Positions 1 to 5,580 of a stretch of 9,835 bases of DNA are shown piece after piece. The DNA is taken from NCBI GenBank assembly GCA_022181005.1, contig BQMV01000356.1, forward strand, positions 1-9,835, read 5' to 3'. Every line of letters begins with the position of its first letter. The first letter of the stretch is position 1. The notes beneath the pieces are model-generated. The model had not been told where the DNA came from and did no database searches. It was given only the letters and a program-made list of their open reading frames with translations. The stretch comes from Anaerolineaceae bacterium. Its GTDB lineage: Bacteria; Chloroflexota; Anaerolineae; Anaerolineales; Villigracilaceae. A program made the translations under genes and the position numbers.

Positions 1-162
1 AAAAAGGTAATAATCATAGTGCAAGACCCTAAAGACATACCTTTCGATATTGCCAGAATTCGTTATATAAAAAATTCCACTGATTACAGAGAATTACGTA
101 AAGAAAAAATCAGAAAGTTTATAAACGAACTGCTTAAGGATTTGACAACTAGAGCAAGCTAA
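1..162 (+). CDS. C-terminal end of a TIR-like / nucleoside deoxyribosyltransferase-like protein (partial)
   Basis: Frame 1 is open from the first base to a TAA at 160-162, giving 53 residues of a gene that begins outside the window. The visible peptide starts KKVIIIVQDPKDIPFDIARI and ends in a charged helix rich in Lys, Arg and Glu. A hydrophobic strand, then 'D(I/V)PFD', then 'R-I/Y-I' is what I remember from the last strand and helix of TIR-like and nucleoside 2-deoxyribosyltransferase-like domains. Those domains are often found in prokaryotic NAD-consuming or signalling defence proteins. The catalytic part is not in view, so activity cannot be judged. The base composition is AT-rich (20 G/C in the first 60 bases), unlike ettA next door, which suggests a transferred gene. 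A terminator follows its stop. The reading frame is well supported; the family call is tentative. Confidence 0.5.
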   Translation, partial: KKVIIIVQDPKDIPFDIARIRYIKNSTDYRELRKEKIRKFINELLKDLTTRAS

Positions 163-200
163 AAGCGTAGCACAATGCCCCTCGAACCAGAATCAAATTT

Positions 201-225
201 CCCCGTCGAATGAGGCGGGGTTTTT
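201..225 (+). terminator. Rho-independent terminator after the left-edge gene
   Basis: Stem CCCCGTC (201-207) pairs with GGCGGGG (214-220), seven pairs including one G-U, with a six-base GAATGA loop, directly followed by TTTTT (221-225). It lies 38 bases after the stop of the left-edge gene and 37 bases before ettA, so it separates the two transcription units. Confidence 0.85.
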
Positions 226-247
226 CATCCTAAAAACAATCATCGGG

Positions 248-253
248 TAAAAT
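248..253 (+). promoter_or_regulatory. Putative -10 box (TAAAAT) of ettA, near-leaderless
   Basis: TAAAAT is preceded by GGG and ends nine bases before the ettA ATG. No Shine-Dalgarno sequence lies before that ATG. If this is the -10 hexamer, transcription would start within a few bases of the start codon. It resembles the boxes at 4933-4938 and 8064-8069. No convincing -35 hexamer was seen. Confidence 0.4.
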
Positions 254-262
254 CACCCCACT

Positions 263-1933
263 ATGACAAATGAATCCCTAGTTATTTACTCCATGAACAA
301 AGTGGGACGCATCGTCCCTCCCAACAAACAAATCCTGCGCGACATATCGCTCGGCTTCTACTACGGCGCCAAGATCGGCGTGCTGGGGCTCAACGGCGCG
401 GGCAAATCCACGTTACTGCGCATCATGGCAGGCGTCGACAAAGACTACATCGGCGAAATCTCGCAATCCAAAGGCTACACCGTCGGACTGCTCGAGCAGG
501 AACCCAAACTCGATGAAACGAAAACAGTCATCGAGGTCGTGAAAGAAGCGGTCGCGCCCATCGTCGAAATGCTCGCCCGCTTCGACGAAGTCAACGCCAA
601 ATTTGCCGAACCCGATGCCGACTTCGACGCGCTCGTGGCGGAGCAAGCCAAACTTCAGGACTCGCTCGACAAACACGACGCGTGGAATCTCGACAGCCGA
701 CTCGAACTCGCGATGGACGCGCTGCGATGTCCGCCGAGCAACTCGCCCATCAACATTTTATCGGGCGGAGAAAAACGCCGCGTCGCCCTCACCCGACTCC
801 TGCTCACCGAACCCGACATCCTCCTGCTCGACGAACCCACCAACCACCTCGACGCCGAATCGGTGGCGTGGCTCGAACATCACCTGCGCGACTACAAAGG
901 CACCGTCATCGCCGTCACGCACGACCGCTACTTTTTGGATAACGTCGCGGGCTGGATCCTCGAACTCGATCGCGGCTACGGAATTCCGTACAAAGGAAAT
1001 TATTCCTCGTGGCTCGAACAAAAACAGGAGCGCATCCGCCTCGAAGAAAAATCCGAATCGAAACGCCAGAAGACCCTCGAACGCGAACTCGAATGGATTC
1101 GCATGTCGCCCAAAGCGCGTCAATCGAAGGGACAAGCCCGCGTCAACGCCTACGAAAAATTGTTGGATCAGGAAGCCGAAGCGCGCCGCGAAAATCTGGA
1201 GATTTACATCCCGCCTGGTCCGCGCCTCGGTGACGTTGTCTTTGAATTTGATAACGTGAGTAAGTCTTACGATGACCGCCTCATTCTCGACGGGTTTTCT
1301 GCTACAGTTCCCCCAGGCTCTATCGTCGGGATAGTGGGTCCGAACGGCGCGGGCAAAACGACTCTGCTGAAGATGATCACAGGCAAAGAGACTCCCGACA
1401 GCGGCTCGATCAAAATCGGCGAGACCGTCAAACTCGCCTACGCCGATCAATCACGCACGCTCGACGCCGATAAGACCGTCTACGAAGAAATCTCGCAAGG
1501 CGCCGACACGCTCGAACTCGGTAAAAGAAAAATAAACGCCCGCGCCTACTGCGCCTCGTTCAACTTCCAAGGCACCGACCAGCAAAAGAAAGTCGGCATC
1601 CTCTCTGGCGGAGAACGCAACCGCGTCCACTTAGCCAAGACCCTCACCGAAGGCGCAAATGTTTTGCTCCTCGACGAACCCACCAACGACCTCGACGTCA
1701 ACACCCTGCGCGCCCTAGAAGAAGCCCTCGAAGAATTCGCAGGCACCGCCCTCGTCGTCTCCCACGACCGCTGGTTCCTCGACCGCATTTGCACACATCT
1801 CATCGTATTCGAGGGAGATTCCATTGCGAAGATGTATATTGGGAATTGGTCCGGCTACGAAGCATTCATGCAGGAAAAATTCGGCAAAGACCTAACTCCG
1901 CATCGCGTGAAATATCGGACGTTGAAGCGCTAG
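263..1933 (+). CDS. ettA: Energy-dependent translational throttle protein EttA (ABC-F ATPase)
   Basis: Cytosolic ABC-F ATPase. In E. coli, EttA binds the ribosomal E site and gates the first steps of elongation according to ATP/ADP level. At 556 residues the protein has the usual EttA length and no membrane segment. Two ABC cassettes are complete: first Walker A GLNGAGKST (42-50), signature LSGGE (166-170) and Walker B ending DEP (190-192); second Walker A GPNGAGKTT (359-367), LSGGE (447-451) and DEP (471-473). The EttA arm lies between Walker A and the signature of cassette 1. The charged linker at about 250-325 carries ELEWIRMSPKARQSKGQAR, and IPPGPRLGD opens cassette 2; both are typical of EttA rather than Uup or YheS. 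The C terminus KDLTPHRVKYRTLKR is the family's basic tail and is duplicated downstream at 2061-2153. The ATG lacks a Shine-Dalgarno sequence and fits a near-leaderless mRNA. High confidence. Confidence 0.92.
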   Translation: MTNESLVIYSMNKVGRIVPPNKQILRDISLGFYYGAKIGVLGLNGAGKSTLLRIMAGVDKDYIGEISQSKGYTVGLLEQEPKLDETKTVIEVVKEAVAPIVEMLARFDEVNAKFAEPDADFDALVAEQAKLQDSLDKHDAWNLDSRLELAMDALRCPPSNSPINILSGGEKRRVALTRLLLTEPDILLLDEPTNHLDAESVAWLEHHLRDYKGTVIAVTHDRYFLDNVAGWILELDRGYGIPYKGNYSSWLEQKQERIRLEEKSESKRQKTLERELEWIRMSPKARQSKGQARVNAYEKLLDQEAEARRENLEIYIPPGPRLGDVVFEFDNVSKSYDDRLILDGFSATVPPGSIVGIVGPNGAGKTTLLKMITGKETPDSGSIKIGETVKLAYADQSRTLDADKTVYEEISQGADTLELGKRKINARAYCASFNFQGTDQQKKVGILSGGERNRVHLAKTLTEGANVLLLDEPTNDLDVNTLRALEEALEEFAGTALVVSHDRWFLDRICTHLIVFEGDSIAKMYIGNWSGYEAFMQEKFGKDLTPHRVKYRTLKR

Positions 1934-2064
1934 TACCGCAAAGTTCACTTTGCGCCCATGCAAATCGCAAAACAAATTTTGCGGCACGTGAATCGCCAGT
2001 GCCGCAAAGTCCACTTTGCGCCTGCCCAAATCGCGAAATGAATTTTGCAGTACGCGAATCGGCA
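1933..2064 (+). repeat. Two tandem 66-bp palindrome-bearing (REP-like) repeats
   Basis: Unit 1 is 1933-1998 and unit 2 is 1999-2064. By hand alignment they match at 53 of 66 positions without gaps. Each begins with a perfect eight-pair hairpin, CGCAAAGT / ACTTTGCG, with only the two-base loop changed (TC in unit 1, CC in unit 2). Each has a second inverted repeat: CGCAAAA / TTTTGCG around a four-base loop in unit 1, and a decayed version in unit 2. The array begins on the last base of the ettA stop codon and runs into the ettA-like remnant. No ORF with family features crosses it. Possible roles are a transcript 3'-end stabiliser or a REP-type dispersed repeat; function is inferred only from structure. 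Confidence 0.75.
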
Positions 2065-2153
2065 ATTGATCCGGTTGCGAAACGATGATGCGGGAAAATT
2101 TTAGAAAAGATTTGACTCCGCATCGAGTCAAATATCGCACGTTGAAGAGATAA
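2061..2153 (+). pseudogene. Remnant of a second, diverged ettA 3' end
   Basis: These 93 bases align without a gap to the last 93 bases of ettA (1841-1933), with about 70 identities by hand count. Read in the matching frame they give GN*SGCETMMRENFR followed by KDLTPHRVKYRTLKR and a TAA. The last 15 residues equal those of intact EttA, although six sense codons and the stop codon differ. One Trp codon has become TGA at 2067-2069. There is no cassette upstream, only the 66-bp repeats, so this is a fragment and not an expressed gene. The preserved protein with changed synonymous sites means the copy diverged as a functional ettA before it was stranded here. It may be the scar of recombination with a foreign ettA or the end of a deleted tandem paralogue. 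Confidence 0.85.
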
Positions 2154-2164
2154 GTGTCATTTTT

Positions 2165-2187
2165 TTACTTCGATGTATGAGAAGTAA
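2165..2187 (+). promoter_or_regulatory. Hairpin in the leader before the acyltransferase ribosome site
   Basis: TTACTTC (2165-2171) and GAAGTAA (2181-2187) are exact inverted repeats around a nine-base loop. They directly abut the Shine-Dalgarno-like GGGAAGAG (2188-2195) of the next gene and are preceded by a run of T. The hairpin could modulate initiation or be fortuitous. The stem is AT-rich and weak. Confidence 0.3.
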
Positions 2188-2202
2188 GGGAAGAGTATAA
2201 AG

Positions 2203-4236
2203 ATGAAATATCGTCCTGAAATTGACGGATTGAGAATGATCGCCGTCATGGCTGTTATTATTTACCACGCAGAGTTCGCATGGAAAGATGGTTTTCTCCT
2301 GGAAGGTGGTTTTTTTGGAGTTGATGTTTTCTTTGTTATCTCTGGATTTCTAATCACAACTCTAATAATAAATGAATATCAAACAACAAGCCGCTTCTCG
2401 TTGAAAAGATTTTATGAACGAAGAGCAAGAAGGATCTTGCCCGCTTTATTCGCCGTTATGCTGGTTTCGCTTCCTTTCGGCTGGATTTATCTGCTTCCCG
2501 ATCAACTGATAGACCTCTCCAAGTCGCAAATCGCCTCCTTGCTGTTTGGCTCTAATTTTTACTGGCTTAAATCTCTACAAGAATATGGCGCAGAATCGGG
2601 TTTGCTAAAGCCTTTTTTACACACATGGTCTCTGGCAATCGAGGAGCAATTTTATATCTTCTTTCCCTTGCTTTTTGTTTCTATTTATCGCTGGCGTAAA
2701 AACCGCTGCACAATAGCGATCCTATCAACGGGCTTTCTAATCAGCCTGTTCATTGCCGAGTGGCTGACGCCGAGAAATCCTTCAGCGTCGTTTTACATGC
2801 TTTATAGCCGATTATGGGAACTCCTGGCTGGCGGCATAGCGGCAAATATCCTGTATTTTCATCCTCAGAAAAGTAAAGATACCTTACTGAATAAAATTAT
2901 GCCCGTTATAGGGCTATTTCTCATAGGGTATGCAATTTCTCTTACCGATCTTAATTTAAGCAATTATAACCATCCTGGTTTTATTACGCTGTTGCCTGTA
3001 GTAGGAACTATTTTGATAATATGGTTTGCCAATGGCAAAGATTTGATTAGCAGGTTATTGGCAACTGGGTTGTTTGTGTCTATTGGTCTTATCTCATATT
3101 CGTTATATTTATGGCATTATCCAATATTTGCTTTTGGAAGAGTGTTGGATTCCAGCCCGACAACCTCTATCAAGCTTGGATGGATATTCCTTACTTTCAT
3201 TCTCTCTCTCTCGTCGTATTTCTTGATTGAACAACCATTTAGAAACAAGAAGGCTGTCTCATTAAGAACATTAATGGTTTCAGCTTCCCTATCTTTGGCT
3301 GTGATAGGAGGAATATCTTTTTATTGGCTGCAAAACGATGGATTTAAAAATAGACTGGGATATCTAGACGCCGTTATCGAGCCGTCAAAGCCGATTTGGG
3401 TAACGTTGAACGGCAAAGACTGTCACTCTGGCGGCGCAGGCGGAAGACCAAGGTTCGATATTTGGGACAGTTGTATTTTTGATTACTATCCCGGCCATAA
3501 ATATCTTGTTATCATAGGAGATAGTCACGCGGCTCAACTCTCGGAAAACCTAAGATTGCTAGCCATTGAAAATGAACTTAACTTTATCCAAATAACTGAG
3601 GGCGGATGTCCCCACATCTTAGGGGAGAAGGGAGGCGCCCGTCATTGTCAAGATAGGGCAAGCCAAGTATTGTCCTTTTTAGAGAAATTCCCAAATGCAA
3701 CAATAGTTTACTCCGCTCGAATTCCCAGATATATGGAGCAGAGCCTCTTTGACAACGAAGAGGGAGACCAGGAGGCTAATTACAGATTAGTTGACAAAGA
3801 TAAAATCATTAAAGACTATCCTGAACGCGCTAATGCTTTGTTGGAAACTTTAAATGGTTGGAAAAATGCGGGGCATACTCTGGTTATCGTCTATCCTGTT
3901 CCGGAGCAGGGGTTTCGAGTGGATAGTAAATTGTTTGCAATACGTCCAATAATTCAGAGTGAGAGCCAGCTTCCTGATTTATCGACAAGCTATGAAGTTT
4001 ATAATGAAAGAACCAAAAGCAGCTTTGATGTTTTAGATCTTATCGCCGGCGATAACATTTTCCGCGTATATCCCGATAAGTTGTTTTGCGATGAGAAAAC
4101 CGAGCGATGCTACGCATCAAGAGGAAGTCAAATTTATTTTGGTTCGGATAATCACGTTTCTCCACTCGGTTCGAGACTGATCGTTATGGAAGCTGCTGGG
4201 GAATTAGGGTTAAAGATTCCGAATTGGGACGATTAA
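2203..4236 (+). CDS. OafA/YrhL-like membrane O-acyltransferase with C-terminal SGNH domain
   Basis: Predicted integral membrane enzyme that moves acyl (usually acetyl) groups to cell-surface or exported sugars. The N-terminal half (about 1-380) is an acyltransferase-3 domain with roughly ten hydrophobic helices. Family marks are RPEIDGLR (4-11), H22 in the first helix, FFGVDVFFVISGF (37-49), RFYERRARRILP (69-80) and HTWSLAIEEQFYIFFP (140-155). The soluble part (about 400-677) is an SGNH-hydrolase-like domain: GDSH at 439-442 supplies the nucleophile S441, and SDNH (648-651) supplies H651. The Asp lies two residues before the His, not three as in the common DxxH motif. The 677-residue length is normal for the two-domain type. 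The ATG follows GGGAAGAG by seven bases. Composition is AT-richer than its neighbours (lines counted at 35% and 50% GC), and the gene follows an ettA scar, so it was probably acquired. The substrate is unknown. Confidence 0.88.
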   Translation: MKYRPEIDGLRMIAVMAVIIYHAEFAWKDGFLLEGGFFGVDVFFVISGFLITTLIINEYQTTSRFSLKRFYERRARRILPALFAVMLVSLPFGWIYLLPDQLIDLSKSQIASLLFGSNFYWLKSLQEYGAESGLLKPFLHTWSLAIEEQFYIFFPLLFVSIYRWRKNRCTIAILSTGFLISLFIAEWLTPRNPSASFYMLYSRLWELLAGGIAANILYFHPQKSKDTLLNKIMPVIGLFLIGYAISLTDLNLSNYNHPGFITLLPVVGTILIIWFANGKDLISRLLATGLFVSIGLISYSLYLWHYPIFAFGRVLDSSPTTSIKLGWIFLTFILSLSSYFLIEQPFRNKKAVSLRTLMVSASLSLAVIGGISFYWLQNDGFKNRLGYLDAVIEPSKPIWVTLNGKDCHSGGAGGRPRFDIWDSCIFDYYPGHKYLVIIGDSHAAQLSENLRLLAIENELNFIQITEGGCPHILGEKGGARHCQDRASQVLSFLEKFPNATIVYSARIPRYMEQSLFDNEEGDQEANYRLVDKDKIIKDYPERANALLETLNGWKNAGHTLVIVYPVPEQGFRVDSKLFAIRPIIQSESQLPDLSTSYEVYNERTKSSFDVLDLIAGDNIFRVYPDKLFCDEKTERCYASRGSQIYFGSDNHVSPLGSRLIVMEAAGELGLKIPNWDD

Positions 4237-4337
4237 GGTTTTTAGGAGTTGAGCAAGATATTTTCTGAAACCGTGATTGTTGGAGGGGGCGATCAATGCT
4301 CGCTTGGCAATGGTATAAGATAATGAGAGATTTATTG

Positions 4338-4366
4338 TTGCCGTCATCCTTAGATTCTGTTATAAA
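4338..4366 (+). promoter_or_regulatory. Candidate sigma-70-type promoter for the DUF2269-like gene
   Basis: TTGCCG (4338-4343) and TATAAA (4361-4366) are separated by 17 bases, the ideal spacing, with four and five matches to the -35 and -10 consensus. The implied start near 4373 leaves a leader of about 39 bases containing the AAGGA ribosome site. The surrounding stretch (4237-4411) holds no other supported feature. Confidence 0.4.
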
Positions 4367-4411
4367 AGAAGAGCGCTCGCCATCGTCATTCGCCAAATAT
4401 AAGGAATCTGA

Positions 4412-4870
4412 ATGCCTTTCTACGTTATCCTGAAATTTCTACATGTGCTGTCCGCCATCGTGGCGGTAGGCGCGACCATGACCTACCGCATGTTACTGAT
4501 CGGCGCGAAGGGTAAAACCGAACAAACTCTATTCGCCTTACACTCCATCCGTTTTTTAGATCGTCGCCTAGCAAACCCGGCATACTTAATGTTGCTTATT
4601 ACCGGGTCGGCGATGACCTACATGGCTAACTTCCGCCTTTCCGCGCCCTGGCTGCTCTCATCGCTCATTCTTTATTTTCTTAGCATGGGGCTTGGCATTA
4701 AAGTTTATGCGCCGGTCTTCCGCCGACAGATCAAGCTGGCGGAAAGCGAAGGCGTGAACGGAGATGCTTATCGTAAAGCGGCGCGGCAAGCGAGCGTTAT
4801 CGAGGCGACGGTCACTCTGTTTGTTACGCTGATCGTTTTCCTGATGACTGCCAAACCCGCGCTTTGGTAG
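4412..4870 (+). CDS. Small four-helix integral membrane protein, DUF2269-like
   Basis: Hydrophobic protein of 152 residues with four likely membrane helices, roughly at 5-29, 55-72, 78-98 and 129-147, and a charged segment at 102-128. The opening, KFLHVLSAIVAVGAT with H11, resembles DUF2269 predicted membrane proteins, whose first helix carries KxLHvLgA and a conserved His. The length fits that family. The biochemical role is unknown; a haem- or metal-related role has been suggested for related small four-helix proteins, but nothing here proves it. The ATG at 4412 has AAGGA (4401-4405) six bases upstream, which supports this start. The PlsC-like gene follows 74 bases later with its own putative promoter, so the two need not be one operon. 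Confidence 0.7.
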   Translation: MPFYVILKFLHVLSAIVAVGATMTYRMLLIGAKGKTEQTLFALHSIRFLDRRLANPAYLMLLITGSAMTYMANFRLSAPWLLSSLILYFLSMGLGIKVYAPVFRRQIKLAESEGVNGDAYRKAARQASVIEATVTLFVTLIVFLMTAKPALW

Positions 4871-4932
4871 CCTGATTCCAGCCAGAGACGCAATTGCCGC
4901 TTCAAACGGCGAACGTTGAAGACAATTAAGGG

Positions 4933-4938
4933 TACAAT
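4933..4938 (+). promoter_or_regulatory. Putative -10 box (TACAAT) giving a leaderless PlsC-like mRNA
   Basis: GG-TACAAT is followed by exactly six bases and then the ATG at 4945, so the mRNA would begin at or next to the start codon. There is no Shine-Dalgarno sequence. The same GG-hexamer-N6-ATG layout recurs at 8064-8069 on the minus strand. No clear -35 hexamer was seen at the expected distance. Confidence 0.5.
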
Positions 4939-4944
4939 TTGTTT

Positions 4945-5547
4945 ATGAGCAGTCAGCCTTCCACTATTTTCAATGCACCCATTCTCAGCGAAATATTCCA
5001 CTACAAAGCGCGATTCCTGATGTGGCTCGCCGGCTGGCGTGTGGAGGGGAAATTGCCTAACTTGCCCAAATTTGTTCTGATCGGCGCGCCTCATACGTCC
5101 AATTGGGATTTCATGCTGTTTCTTGGCATTATCTTCACGTTGCGAGCGAACGTCCGCTTCATGGGTAAATCGGAGTTGTTTCGTCCGCCGTACGGCTGGT
5201 TCTTTTACTTTTGCGGCGGTGTGCCGGTAGACCGAAAGAAATCGGTTGGGTTGGTAGAGCAAATGGTGGAGGCGTGCAACAAATCGTCAAACTTCATCCT
5301 CACGATTGCGCCCGAAGGCACGCGCGGTTATGTCCGTGAGTGGAAGCGTGGCTTTTATCATATCGCTAAAGGCGCGAACGTTCCAATCGTGTTTGCAAAA
5401 GTGGATGGAAAACATAAGACTGTTCGCCTCGGAGAGATTTTCCATCTCGCCGACGACGCTGAAGAAGATATACGCCTTATTCAAGAAGCCTTCAAAGGCA
5501 TGTCGGGGATCTCTCCCAAGAAAAAATATATTACATTGAGGGAATAA
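4945..5547 (+). CDS. PlsC-like lysophospholipid / glycerolipid acyltransferase
   Basis: Predicted membrane-associated acyltransferase of the PlsC (1-acylglycerol-3-phosphate acyltransferase) superfamily, which transfers fatty acyl chains to lysolipids. With the ATG at 4945 it has 200 residues. The catalytic HX4D box is HTSNWD at 50-55, and the substrate-binding EGTR box is at 124-127 after a Pro. FMGKSELF and GGVPVDR between them match the second conserved block. The protein is at the short end of the family and has one hydrophobic stretch after the HX4D box. An in-frame TTG at 4939 would add two residues, but it overlaps the presumed -10 box, so the ATG is preferred. The acyl donor and lipid acceptor cannot be told from the sequence. 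The gene converges with the minus-strand glycan cluster. Confidence 0.85.
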   Translation: MSSQPSTIFNAPILSEIFHYKARFLMWLAGWRVEGKLPNLPKFVLIGAPHTSNWDFMLFLGIIFTLRANVRFMGKSELFRPPYGWFFYFCGGVPVDRKKSVGLVEQMVEACNKSSNFILTIAPEGTRGYVREWKRGFYHIAKGANVPIVFAKVDGKHKTVRLGEIFHLADDAEEDIRLIQEAFKGMSGISPKKKYITLRE

Positions 5548-5563
5548 GCGCGCAACCCAAGCC

Positions 5564-5580
5564 AGCAAAAGCGCTTTGCT
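5564..5580. terminator. Weak hairpin between convergent genes
   Basis: AGCAAA (5564-5569) and TTTGCT (5575-5580) form a six-pair stem around AGCGC. It lies in the 32-base gap between the PlsC-like stop and the glycosyltransferase stop and overlaps the first base of the latter. On the + strand it is followed by TATTCTTT, a poor T tract, and on the - strand there is no T run. The position fits a terminator but the sequence support is weak. Confidence 0.3.

Noticed and set aside
758..1450. 230-codon - strand ORF inside ettA
   Set aside because: A shadow of ettA; the opposite strand carries every ABC-F motif.
1933..2064. CRISPR-like array
   Set aside because: There are only two long adjacent units with internal palindromes and no unique spacers between conserved short repeats.
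1789..2123. ORFs crossing the 66-bp repeats on both strands
   Set aside because: Their repeated peptides only reflect the tandem DNA repeat. There is no ribosome site, and the frames run into ettA and its remnant.
4184..4396. 70-codon - strand ORF between the acyltransferase and the DUF2269-like gene
   Set aside because: Overlaps the acyltransferase 3' end, has no ribosome site or recognisable motif, and lies over a plausible + strand promoter.
4896..4910. GCCG...CGGC hairpin after the DUF2269-like gene
   Set aside because: A four-pair stem with a seven-base loop and no T tract; too weak to call a terminator.
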